Assembly: GCA_012934845.2 (NCBI GenBank)
Contig: WNNJ02000480.1
Location: forward strand, 1 to 64,000
Origin: Pomphorhynchus laevis
Lineage: Eukaryota > Acanthocephala > Palaeacanthocephala > Echinorhynchida > Pomphorhynchidae
Direction: 5' to 3'
DNA: 64,000 bases
The notes beneath the pieces were generated by a model. It saw only the letters and a list, made by a program, of their open reading frames with translations, searched no databases and was not told where the DNA came from. Shown here in pieces: positions 46,599 to 57,930 of the stretch. The number at the start of each line of letters is the position of its first letter. The stretch's first letter is position 1. The translations under genes and the position numbers were made by a program.

Positions 46599-47831
46599 TT
46601 ATACATCTGGTTCATGACTATAAGAAATAGGCAATCCTGCTCGCCCCTGTTCAACAGTTGGTATTTGCTGTTTATTTGCAGTGATCGACATTCCTTTCCA
46701 AGTTCGCAATGCATTTAGTTCTTTCAAATGATCAAGTATCGGTACAATTGTGAGACATTCGTTACTTTTAGCCTGACTAAATTTACGACAATTTTCGAAT
46801 AGGTTCGCTAACTCGCTAATATTGAAAATGTAATTATCAACGGCCCATTGATTTCGTCCATTTGTTGAGTGTACGAGTTCAGTAAATGCAATTAACAGCT
46901 CGTAAATTGAAGCTACCCTAGCGTTTAATTTATGATCTATTAAATTCGACAATTCTACTTCACAGCAGGCAACAATATAGAGATCGGTTTCGTGGTAGAA
47001 ATTATTTAACAGGGCATTAATGCTTGTCTTTGCAGAGTGAATTACAATTAGCTGCTTACCAACAAACTTAGATAGGTCACGAATCGCCTTCTCCAGTCTT
47101 AAGTAATCATTTGGAAGTGACATTGCACAAGTTCTGCTTATCAAAACAAGCCGTTTAGCGTATTTCGCCCACTGGACCCTTGAATATCGAAGTGTCCATT
47201 GTCTGTCAACATTTACGGCACTGAATTTATTATCACAGAAAGGATTACATCTGTACAATGGTGAATTTTTGAATAGCAATATAAATGGTATATTTTCTCC
47301 GCCAATAAACACGTGGATATCGTTAAAATTCAGCGCTTCCACAGCTTCTGAACGTAACAACTGAATTTGGTTTTTTATAGAATTTGCGATTAATAATTTT
47401 AAATTTGAAAGTGATGGGTCAATTAGAATTACGGATTCCATTGGTAGATTCAGTTCGTTTAGGTTTGATATCATTTGATCTATAGTTACATCTGACAACT
47501 GTTTTTGTCCAAATACAAAATGAATCCTGTTGATGTTCATCAGGCCTTTAGAACAATCCTTACAAGCATAGCGACATGTGAAGCAAATAAGATGTGTTTC
47601 TTGTGAAAGCTTTGCACATCCAAGAATGTCTGGGCATCCTGTTTCAAACGAAAAAACCGCATTCGGGAATATTGTTTTCAGTAAGTATACTTCCTGGAAA
47701 AGATCTGGATCGCATAACTGCACTAAAAGTTTATCATGACATTGTTGTTCGGTAACCCATTTTACTGCTTCACTTAAATCATATTCTTTATTTGAAATTG
47801 TTAATGTATTGCCCTTCATAAGATTTACCAT
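46599..47831 (-). CDS. DPH2: 2-(3-amino-3-carboxypropyl)histidine synthase subunit DPH2
   Basis: Partner of DPH1 in the first step of diphthamide synthesis on elongation factor 2, in the cytosol. Of the 410 residues, these segments fit the DPH1/DPH2 fold: KLLVQLCDPDL (34-44), HFVFGQK (104-110), and the third domain from about 230 (LVLISRTCAMS, then KQLIVIHSAKTS, then IVACCEVELSNLID). It ends with the DPH2 tail RTWKGM ... VEQGRAGLPISYSHE, which is typical of DPH2 rather than DPH1. The first domain is quite diverged, with a cysteine-rich stretch (66-93) where I cannot align the usual family motif with certainty. Single exon; the ATG at 47831 has no nearby AG acceptor, unlike the other genes. 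Family length is usually 480-530, so it is short. Confidence 0.85.
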   Translation of the reverse strand: MVNLMKGNTLTISNKEYDLSEAVKWVTEQQCHDKLLVQLCDPDLFQEVYLLKTIFPNAVFSFETGCPDILGCAKLSQETHLICFTCRYACKDCSKGLMNINRIHFVFGQKQLSDVTIDQMISNLNELNLPMESVILIDPSLSNLKLLIANSIKNQIQLLRSEAVEALNFNDIHVFIGGENIPFILLFKNSPLYRCNPFCDNKFSAVNVDRQWTLRYSRVQWAKYAKRLVLISRTCAMSLPNDYLRLEKAIRDLSKFVGKQLIVIHSAKTSINALLNNFYHETDLYIVACCEVELSNLIDHKLNARVASIYELLIAFTELVHSTNGRNQWAVDNYIFNISELANLFENCRKFSQAKSNECLTIVPILDHLKELNALRTWKGMSITANKQQIPTVEQGRAGLPISYSHEPDV

Positions 47832-47999
47832 CCATACAACCGAGATTGTTTGTTAAGTTTAAAACGAAAAGTATATTTCTCAAATAAAAGTTGTAATTTA
47901 TATATGAAAACTTATATTTAATCGAAAGAAACGCTAATTAATCTCTACTGCTCTTGAATATTTCACTAAGACTAGATTTAAAAATACTTATCAAAAGAA
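47832..47999. other. Region upstream of DPH2
   Basis: Short AT-rich stretch; likely promoter/5'UTR, no specific site recognised. Confidence 0.3.
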
Positions 48000-48370
48000 T
48001 TATTGGAGCTGGATCAAAGAAAAGAGGAAATTTTTCGATTTTAAATAGTTGATGCTGATCCATTAGTGATAAATAATTATTGAAGCTGGATCAAAGGAAA
48101 GAAGAAATTATTTTTGATATTTCGCTAACTTCTGTTAGCATCTTCAGAAAATTACCTTCAGAAAAAAATTATTGGAGCTGGATCAAAGGAAAGAAGAAAT
48201 TATTTTAGATATTTCGCTAACCTCTGTTACCATCTTCATAAACTTTCCTTGAATCCCTTGAAGCCGATTGATACTAAGTGGTAATTTTGTGAAGATGCTA
48301 ACATAGGTTAGCAAAATATCAATAAAATTTTCCTCCTATTTTTAATCCAGCTCAAATAATTCTTCATTAA
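48000..48370. repeat. Cluster of minimal hammerhead-like repeats
   Basis: Three direct copies of a piece with GAGCTGGATCAAAG, followed by an inverted one. Two carry, on the minus strand, CTGAAGA or a variant, then GCTAAC-AGAA-GTTAGC, then GAAATATC (48112-48160 and 48205-48240). The plus-strand copy at 48285-48320 reads GTGAAGA, GCTAAC/GTTAGC, AAAATATC. Same architecture as 18709-19000, with a different but complementary stem II. Confidence 0.7.
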
Positions 48371-48379
48371 TAATGGATC

Positions 48380-49300
48380 TTTATCAACTATTTACAATAC
48401 TTATCAAATTAAACAAGCAATTGTATTATTACGTAATAGCTAATTCGATAATATTAAAAGGATTATGCAAACTGTGTAGGAAGTCGTCCGAACACTACAT
48501 TCAGTTCTCAGGATATCGTTGACTATATTATTAAAAGTAAATTTAAATTAACAACATTCAGTGTGATAAGATATATTTCATCGGGTTTGACAACTAAAAG
48601 AAAATTAGTACGTGTAGAACTACTAGAACGTTGATTGGCAGCGTAATTTGATATTTACATTCCAATTTTAATCTGGTCCGTAACCAATCCAAAATAAGAT
48701 AGAAGCTGTCTCTTACTACCTACCAAACAAGTTAAGCTGTGAATGCCTAAGTGATTTCACATTCGTGTATTCGATTGAGACGAGGGATATAATCCGCTTG
48801 TCATATACAAGTGCTGATAATGCAAAACGTGGTTTAACTTGTTGTGACTCTAAAGTGCTATTGATGTTCAGCTATACTTTGATTCAGGGTGATCAAATCA
48901 TCATCGAAAATGATAATACATGTAGTGAGTTTTTCAATTTTATGTAAACGTGACATTTATGCCCAGACAACATTCAATTATTTTATTTTGATTATGTGAT
49001 ATCCATCTCGCTTATTTTCGAGTGGACCAAATATTACCAAACACTGTAATCGATTTAGTATATCGCGATTCTGGCTTTTGTGATATTAATCACAAAAGCA
49101 GTATTGATATAAATCACAAAAGCAGTACTAATTCGTATTCAATGTATGAAATGTTAAAACAGGTCACAGATTATGAACATTTTGAGTAATATAAATATAC
49201 CAAGCGATTCGCAACATAGTTTCAAACAAAGATGCTTTTGTTCCAGTAATCTGGTTTTGACTCGGATATTTTGAACGGAGGCAATGTCAAATAGACCGTC
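48380..49300. other. Spacer
   Basis: No gene supported; a short open frame at 48765-48947 has no recognisable content. A short direct repeat of CACAAAAGCAGTA lies near 49090-49130. Confidence 0.35.
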
Positions 49301-49304
49301 AGTT

Positions 49305-52300
49305 AAAAAAGAGGACTTATTTTAACGTGATAAATGCGTACCAGCGCACGCTTACATGACCACAACAAAACAAAACTGTAAATCAGGTGTCGAGAAGGTG
49401 TGAACGGAAGGATCGGATACCGTAGTTGTTGGAGTAACTAGGAACGTGGAGTAAGAGGGTATGACAGGAACGAAGCGATAGCAAGGTGGGACGAGTATCG
49501 TCTTAGAAAGTAAGGTTGATGAACGATGAGGAGCCGACAGCGATGAGACGAAAAGTTACGAGAAGAAGGCGGAGTTTAATGCGGATGTAGATGGTGGGTC
49601 AGAGAGTTGGGCAAAATATGTGGGTGTGTGGTCGAAGCGACGGAGACGAAAGAACACTCTAACGGCGGTGTTGATTATTCGTTGTAGGGGTATGATGATG
49701 GATTTTGGAGAATTGGCGAAAAGGCTAAGGCAGTAATCGATTTTAGGGAAAAGAAGCGATGAAAGAAGATACATACAAGAACGGAAGTCGATAAGGAGGC
49801 GGATACGGCGGATGTCACGGATAATTAAGTTAGATGAGCGGACCTTGTCACAGATGAAGGGTTTAAGGGAAAGGTGACTATCGAAATGGAATCCTAAGAA
49901 AGTGAGATTGTGGACTATGGGAATGATCGATGAGGCAAAATATACAGTGGGAGGAGATATGTTTGGTTTACAGGGGAAGAATCCACATTATTTTGGACTT
50001 TTCGGGGTTTAGAACAAGATGGAGATTGGAGAGACGTTTGTAGATAGAAAAAATACAGTTGGAGGCAATAATACCGATATCGTGTATGCGATGTGCGGGT
50101 GCATGAGCATAGATTAGAATGTCATCGGCGTATTGCATGACATTAAAGGAGTAAGGTTTGATAAACGGAGAGAGATCGCCAAGCAGAAGAGAGAAAAGCA
50201 GAGGACCTAGAACTGAACCTTGTGGGACCCCGCAAAAAATAGGGATGGGTGGGGACGATGATGAATTAGAAAAGATGCGAAAGGAACGGTCGGATAGATA
50301 TGAGGAAAACCATGCTACGGAGGAGGAAGAAAAGCCGTAATCATAACGAAGGCGAGAAAAGAGGACGGAGTGGTCGACAATGTCGAATGCGGTGGAGAGG
50401 TCGAGGAAGATGAGAACACTATATAGAGCCTTGTCTCGAGAAATGAGTAAGTCGTTGTACACTTTTATGCATGCGATTTCTGTCGAGTGATTAGAGCGGA
50501 AAGCGGATTGGAAAGGAGGGTACAGATTGGATGAGGAGAGATAAGCGTTGATCTGTATTAAGATGAGGCGTTCTAAGAGCTTAGAAAGAGTAGGGAGTAG
50601 TAAAATGGGGCGATAGCTAAAAATTAGGGAGGGGTCGAGCGATTGTTTCTTAAGGAGGAGACGAACGATTGCGGATTTCCAGTGTGAAGGGAAGATACGA
50701 CTGCAGATGGACGAGTTAAACAAGGTTTTGAGAAATAGGGATATCGATGAGCATATAGATTTTAATATGTGAGTAGGCAGGGGATAGGCAGGTGAGGTTT
50801 TGTTGGGCAAGGACATGATGACATATGATACTTCTGTAGGTGAGACAGGGAGACTATGAAAGAGTTCCGGAAGGATGATGCTAGACTGGGCAGAGTGGGA
50901 TAGGATAGAGACCGGGGTGTGAGAGAGCAACGTGGATACTTTAGTATGGAGAAATGACGAATAATCATTGGCATTGATGTTGCACGGCGAAGAGGAGCGA
51001 GCAAGGATTGAGTTAAAAGTATGCCAGAGAGTCTTAGAGTTGAATGAAGTGATGATTTTATGCTGCCAGATGGAGTTGCATTTGGTACGTAGTAGGTTGA
51101 GATGAGACCGGCGATGAGCAAGATTGGAATCACAGAAAGACGAAGTGATCGAGCGAAAATCACGTCTAAGAGAGCGGTGATAGACTCGAAAAGAATGGCG
51201 AAGTCGACGCTTTGAGAGTAGGCATTGGATGTCAAACCATGGGGCACGGTGTAAGCGACGGTGTGGGTGAGACTTGAAGGACAAGAGAATATCAAGAGGG
51301 GATGTGAGTTCAGAGTCAAAAAGAAAGGCGAGATCGTGAGGAGATGAATATGTTATTGTGGGTAATGTTAGAGACGATTTGAATAAGGCAGAGCGGATAA
51401 GTGAGAGATCAAGATTTCTCCAAGGACGACGTAGGATTGTAAGTGTGTGAGGAGGGGTGTGGTTGCGAATGAGATCAAGGGTGATAAGAAAGTGATCGGA
51501 TAGACCAGGATCAGAGATGGACAGTGAGGTGTAGGCAGCAAAATGATCGGGGACAGCGATGATGTCGAGTGCCCCAACAAGTATATGTGGGGGCAGTGGA
51601 GATTAGTTTGTAATTGTAGTTGGATAGAATGTTGATAAACCGGATGGAATCCGTGGAAGAGGGGCGGTCTAGGCGGATATTGAATTCGCCTAGAACGAGT
51701 GAAGGGATTGAAGACAGAGAACAGTGAGATAGAAGGTCAGCGAGTTCGGTAAAAAATAAGGCTGTAGGGGCTTATGAACCAGGACGGTATACAATGGCGA
51801 GATCTAGAGTGATCGGGTTAGAATAACGACAAGTGAGCAGTTTAAAAGAGCAAGGACTGAAAAGGGGATTGATTTTGCGAAGAGACGTGGGGTGACGCGC
51901 GAATGCAACGATGCCGCCATGATTAGAGAATTTAGAAGGGCATGAGCTGAGGGGGCGGGCGGATTCGACTAGGGAGCAACCGGCAGAGAGCAAACGGCGA
52001 ATGGAAAGGTCGTCGGAATCTGAGTGCCAGGATTCGGTGAGGCAGAAGATATCGATGGATTGCTTGGTGAATAGGTTGAGGATAAGGATCGGATTTATTG
52101 AGAATAGATCTAGTGTTGAGGAGGCCGAGGCGGAAACCGTGTGTAGTGGTGGTAGGGGCTAGTGGAGAAGACACATTGGGGAGATGGAGCGCCATCGAAT
52201 TTTTGGGCGGGCGCATGCAACTTGAAAAATTCCGTCGATGTTTCGGATGGAAAGAGATGTTTCGCCGTTTTCCTAGCGACGGCGTTTTTTGATGCGGGCT

Positions 52301-53100
52301 GAAGAGAATTGAGTGATTTCAGAAGGGGCGTGATCGGGGAAAATTCGAGTGGTTGAAGATGACATGAGTGTGAATCGTTGAGAGAGAACAGAGGACGCGT
52401 AAGAGCAATGCTTGAAAACAATTTTTAGGAGAGGGGGCTGGGAAGGATTAGATTGAGAAGATTTGTTTAGACGGATGAATGCGACAGGAGAAATGTCCTT
52501 GAAAAAGGATGGTTTATCCGCAGGAACAATAGACGAGAGGATGGATCTGAAGGCGGAAACATCGTGGTCCAGACGTGCTTGTGGAGATAAGGAGTTGGAA
52601 GGCGTGATAATAGTGACAATGACACAACGATCGCGAGAAGGAAAGCGCTATCGTAAAAGAGGACGACTGACGTGAGTAGGTGAGATCACGACAGAAGAGC
52701 TGGCAGTTGATGATTTGGAGGGATTTGGTTTGACGACGGGAGACATAGAGGATAATGATAATAAAGAGGGTGGCAAGCGATGTGAGGAAAGGTTATGAGT
52801 GGAAGGATAGTGGAGGTTGGTGGAGGTGATTTTGATTGATGGATGCAAGGTATTGAGAAATGAGACGGGAAAAACGGGACGTGGGGTGTCGGGGAGTGAA
52901 TATGACATGGAATGGGAAATGTATATGGTGGCAGGGTCGGTGGGTGGAGAAAGGCCATTAGAAACGACGGGGGTAGTTTGAGTTGACGTGTTGGATGTTG
53001 ATATGTGCTTATTGGAAAGGTTGCAGATTAGTTTGTTGGCACAAAAACCACATACGAAGTCTTCTTTAGCCTTATTCTTGTCGCAGGCGATTGTTGTCCA
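49305..53100 (-). mobile_element. L2/CR1-like LINE, longest copy
   Basis: Minus strand 5' to 3': a zinc-motif ORF1 start near 53050-53100 (FVCGFCANKLIC), ORF1 remnants (52950-52300), endonuclease (LNTRSILNK near 52110, GGIVAFAR near 51900, IVYRPGS at 51780), a 438-codon open RT frame (51284-49968) with YRPILLLPTLSKLLERL, FRSNHSTEIACIK, LDLSTAFDIVDH, VPQGSVLGPLLF and MQYADDILIY, then the RT C-terminus (49774-49556) and the 3' tail with the stem-loop. Several frameshifts in the endonuclease and ORF1; the RT palm is intact. Clade L2/CR1 judged from the HSTE and LDLSTAFD motifs. Confidence 0.88.
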
Positions 53101-53385
53101 GACGCATCTATCATCCTACCATGACAACGCATAATCAACTCCGCCGTTCGAGTGCTCTTTCGTCTCCGTCGCTTCGACCACATATCTACATATATTGCCC
53201 AACTCTCCTGGCCCACCATCCACATCCGCATCAAACTCCGCCTTCTCCTAGTAACTTTTCGTCTCACCGCTGTCGGCTCCCCATCGTTCATCAACCTTCC
53301 TTTCTTAGACGACACTCGCCCCACCTCGCTATCGCTACGTTCCCGTAATTCCCTCTTACTGCACGTTTTCAATTACTCCAAGTGT
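53095..53385 (+). mobile_element. L2/CR1-like LINE fragment, inverted
   Basis: RT C-terminal segment (LFRLRRFDH, RIKLRLLLVTFRL, SPSFINLPFLDD) on the plus strand, joined head to head with the previous copy and ending where the PLE 5' region begins. Confidence 0.85.
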
Positions 53386-53429
53386 TATCTTTCTATTAAG
53401 AAAGATAACATTATGTACCCTATACATTG

Positions 53430-56400
53430 ATTCGAAATACTGAAACTATGTATTATTGGTTACGACTTTACTATTATTTTTTCTTATTTTCAAACAAGTT
53501 TGATGAATTATTAATTCTTAAAAAATGGAGAAGTTTGCATCCCAAGGTGTTTACACTTAAAAAAGGAAACTGCTTCACGTGATCACGTTTAAGAGACCAG
53601 GTAATGGCCAATAGCTAGGTCGCGTAGCGCGTGGAGTGAAGGTGGTCTTATTCCAGACTGCAACCGCCTTAAGCAGGGCAGCCCCCTGTCAGATGCTGCT
53701 GGATGGCCCGTTGTAAGTTTAGTCTGAGTCAACTAAACTAGGTGGCGACACCGAAAAAGCAACGTTAAAAATTATGACTTAAAAGTTACATGTACTCAAC
53801 CATATTGAAAAAATACGTAAGTACTAATGATTTCAATTTTAGATCTTTCAAATGTAACAAAAAAATTGTATAGTTTGTGATGTTTTAAATAATAATTGTA
53901 TTGTAAGTAACACGACAAACAAATGTTTTTCATTAAATATGAATAATAACTGTAACTGCAATACCGCAGGTGTAGTGTATCTTATACAATGTACATGTGG
54001 ATTGCAATATATAGGAAAAACATCAAATGTTAAAAACTAGGTTTAGGCAACACATATATAATATACCGCATAATAGTCAAACTATATTTCATAAACATAT
54101 GAGATTAATAGGACATGATATTAAAAACTGTAAATTATTTATTTTAGAACATATTATCGAAGAAAACATTTCCATATTAAATCAAAAACTAAAAAAAATA
54201 AGATTTTTGGATTAAAACGCTTAATTCCATGTGCCCATTAAGATTGAATGACGTGGTACAAGGAATTGGCAGAAGTAGTATAATACATAATAAACAACTA
54301 TATTATAATAATCCGGTTAAACGCAAACCAACGAAGTCATGGTGATAAAAGGAATAAGAAAAAGAGTTAAAAATATTAAAAAAGATATGTATATAAATGA
54401 ACAATCAGAAATATTAAAACAACTTTTAAGAGATAATAAGCTAAAAGATCTTTATGTAAATATAAGAAGTTTTTCTAAAGATATCATATGTTCAATAAAT
54501 CAAAAATTAATTAACGACTATGATAGGCTAAGTTGTATAATAGACAGTTATTGTAATAAAAAAAATACTATAATCGTACAATAAATGTTAATAATAACAA
54601 TAGAAAATATACATTAACCATAAACTTCATTAATAAATGTATAGATAACATAAATATAGCCGGACTTTTAAATAATTCTAAAAGTAAAGAAATAATGGGG
54701 TCAGATTTAAGTAAATATATTCATAAAATAAGGTATAAACTCCTACCACCATTAGGACGAAAAATTTGTAATTATAACAAAGAATTGAAATCAAAATGTA
54801 ACGATAATATTGGAAACATAATGGAAACAGAATGCAATAGTAAAAGTCTTAGTTTTGATAAAATAAATGAACATATATGTGCCCATAATCTAGAATTAAT
54901 TGAAAATTGTGAATTAAGAAAGCTGCTATCAAAACGGTATAAATATAGATTAAATAATAACAACGACAAAAATAAAATTTACAATTCGTTATATAATAAC
55001 TTAAATGATTACTTTAGTAAGCTGATTAATAGTGAAAGCTCGAATATATCTAAGATAAACATTTGGAAAGATTATATATTTGATAAAATTAAAAATAAAA
55101 TGAAAATAACAAACAATTATAAAAGGAAAGATAAAATAAATAAAGATATGTATAAAGAACTTACTAAATTAAAGGATAACTATTAAATAACAACTATTGA
55201 TAAAGCTAGTAATAACTTTGTCTTCATATGCAAAAAGCTTTATTACGATATATTAATGAAAGAGGTTAATTCTAATGATTTAAATGTAAATCCAACATAT
55301 GAAAGTAGTGAGTTGAGTTTTGAAACAATTATTGCAAGTCAGTGTTCTATAATGGATAAAAAGGGTATAAAGGTTGAATCAGATAATAAAACTATACCTA
55401 TATTATATTGGAATCCAAAATTACATAAAAATTCAATAAAACCTAGGTTCATATGTAGTGCGTTTAAATGTACATTAAAACCACTTTCTGTCTATATGAA
55501 TAAAATACTTAAAGTAATTAAAGCACATTTAAAAAATATTGCAAGGTAATCGAAATTAATACTGGTATAAAACACTTTTTCAGTATTAATTCTACAAAAG
55601 AAATTTTAAAACCACTTTCTGTCTATATGAATAAAATACTTAAAGTAATAAAAGCACACTTCAGAAAATATTGTAGGGAATCGAAATTAATACTGGTATA
55701 AAACACTATTTCAGTATTAATTCTACAAAAGAATTTTTAGAACACACAAATGGAATAAATTTTCAAAATATAAATCCATACGATTTTAGTACGCTTTATA
55801 TAAATCTAGATTTAGTAGATATTAAAGAAGCGTTATCGGAAAAAAATATACATATATATGTTATAATAATTATAACGCCTATCTAACAAAAATTAAACCA
55901 CCAAGTAAATATAAATATATGAATAAAATGGAATTAATAGAATCCTTAAATATTTTGATAAATCAAAATTATTTAAAAGTAGGGACATCTATATTTAGAC
56001 AAGTAAAAGGTGTTCCAATGGGTGGTAATAGTAGCCCAATTATAGCTGACTTGTTTTTAAGCTTTATAGAATATGAATTTGTTCATAACTGTGTAAAAAC
56101 TAAATCTAAACAATATAAATACATGAAATATATGTTTCGATACATTGATGATATATGTGTATTTAATTCTAATAATTTTTATTCAATTAGTGAGCACATT
56201 TATCACGGTAGCCTTATTCTTAACAAAACCAATATTGATGATAAAGAAGGTTATATCTAGATATGAACATTAAATAAATATTAACTATACTTACTATTAC
56301 TTTATATCGTAAAGATGACATATTTAAATTTACAAAAAAAATAGATTTTTGCATGAGCATTCATGCATACCATATAATATAAAATATAATACATTAAATA

Positions 56401-56800
56401 ATGAAATTTTAAGAATTGCAACAATATGTAATGATATTGGCTTTCTTCAAAATCATTTAAATAATTTAATAGATACATATTTTAAACTAGGTTACTATAA
56501 AAATAACATCAAGCAGAAAATAGTAAAATATATAAATCAACACAATAATATAAAGAATAAATTTAAACTCTTAAGTGGCAAATTTTTATGGATGGATAAT
56601 AAATAATAAACTTTCTATTAGAATAAGATACTAGGTAGTTTTATCAGGGGAAATACATCATTAGCATGTATTTGGCCCCGCTGCTATGTTGGGTAGAGGA
56701 GTTAGGGGCCGAAACCTGATAGCATAGCAGTTCCTCCTGATGACTTCTAATCCTTATTCTGATACAATGTCTGTTATTTATTAGTCAATTCATAAAAATG
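53430..56800 (+). mobile_element. Penelope-like (Naiad-type) element, nearly full length
   Basis: Plus strand: a 5' non-coding part (53430-53800, matching 18040-17720 inverted); a cysteine-rich stretch and the GIY-YIG endonuclease (GVVYLIQC and CGLQYIGKT at about 53965-54030, then the catalytic helix region with LFILEHIIEE, and GLNDVVQG); the RT N-terminal region (54339-55190); WNPKLHKNS; the palm with GVPMGGNSSPIIADLFLSFI (about 56010) and RYIDDIC (about 56145); and the C-terminus (NNIKQKIVKYINQHN), ending with WMDNK at 56606. A 126-bp tandem duplication sits at 55482-55735. The frame changes several times. The endonuclease before RT marks the Naiad arrangement. Confidence 0.9.
56681..56743 (+). 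ncRNA. PLE 3'-end permuted hammerhead-like motif (best copy)
   Basis: CTGCTATG (56681-56688), GGT (56692-56694), A56695, GAGGAG (56696-56701), GAA (56711-56713), ACC (56714-56716), CATAGCAG (56723-56730), TTCCTC (56731-56736), CTGATGA (56737-56743). Stem I GAGGAG/TTCCTC, stem III GGT/ACC, extra helix CTGCTATG/CATAGCAG. A possible stem II (CTTCTAAT with GTTAGGGG, several G-U) is offset by two bases, so it is uncertain. Confidence 0.6.
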
Positions 56801-57755
56801 ACGTTTATTTTAAATTTCAATTTTTTATTTTAACTTGATTTAAATTATAAAAAATCTTAAAACAATTATTTATTTTATTATTTAATTATTAAATTTTGAT
56901 TTAGCATTATTATGTTTTGTTTTTTATAATTATATTAAATACGTAGACTCAGTTAGCTGATTTGATCCCTTCTTGAAGTATGGAAGAACAATTGACTGCT
57001 TCAATACATTAGGAAGGGATCTTTCTAAGATTAACTGGCGAAATGTCAAATTTCACATATGTAGATATCCTCAACCTGTGGTTAGTTATGAATAGTTAAG
57101 AAGACTCACAATTGATTCAAACCCCATATTTATTATACCATCCATATTTCATTCCAATAATCTTGAAAGTGTCAAACGGGCATTCGCGCTTTTCTGTTTG
57201 GGTTAAAATTTATCTTACTAAGATGGTACTAGTAAATTAGAAATTATGTAATTACACCATTTTCTTAGCGCTCGACTATGAGATACAAAGCTATCAAGAT
57301 TTGTGTTTTGTGAAGAGATAGTCGAACTTGAAGTCCTTGTCATGCACTCATGATAATAAAGCTATCAGCTGTATTTTAAATCATGAAAATCTGTCGATTC
57401 GATTAAATGTTTTTAGATCATTTGAATTAATGAATTATATTAATTATATAATGAATTATATTAATTATATTCACAGATTGAATATAATTATCATAATTGA
57501 TTTTAACCTTGTATCCAGGGTCAAAATCAATGATGTTTACTATAATTCTGGCTATTAATATATTGCATCTGGCGGTACTTTTAATGTTTTAATTATCACT
57601 GAATCTATTTATTGGATTGTTACATAAGTTCTGTTATAGTTTGCCAAGTTTTAAAATTGAATTTGAAATTTTTTATGTTGAATTTAAAACGTTAAAATTT
57701 AAATGACACAGATATTTTAAATCTAAAATAACGGATGCTGATTTATTTTTTAAAT
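56801..57755. other. Spacer with a trace of LINE
   Basis: AT-rich. 56928-56965 matches 1408-1452; 56970-57080 has a weak minus-strand resemblance to a LINE RT (VLPYFKKGS). No gene. Confidence 0.4.
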
Positions 57756-57759
57756 TCGG

Positions 57760-57930
57760 TATTTTGAAGCAGGATCAATATAACACTGTTTTATTTCTAT
57801 ATTTCACTAGCTTATATTTAATCATCGAAGACAGGAAAAAAATTTACGTTTTGTTTCTGTTTCAGATGATGCTTCGGACAGCTATTAAAATATAAAAATA
57901 AAATAGTGTATATTGATCCTGCTCCAAAAT
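57760..57930. repeat. Foldback element
   Basis: Inverted arms of about 45 bp (from CAGGATCAATAT to TGATCCTG) around a 75-bp centre holding a decayed CAGATGATG box. Similar in layout to 18709-19000. Confidence 0.65.

Noticed and set aside
48765-48947. 60-codon plus-strand open frame
   Set aside because: No recognisable motif, no splice context, and within the chance length for this sequence.
51932-52958. Overlapping open frames on both strands in the 51.3-53.0 kb region as host genes
   Set aside because: They lie within the endonuclease and ORF1 part of the L2-like LINE; recognisable motifs are only on the minus strand and in LINE order.
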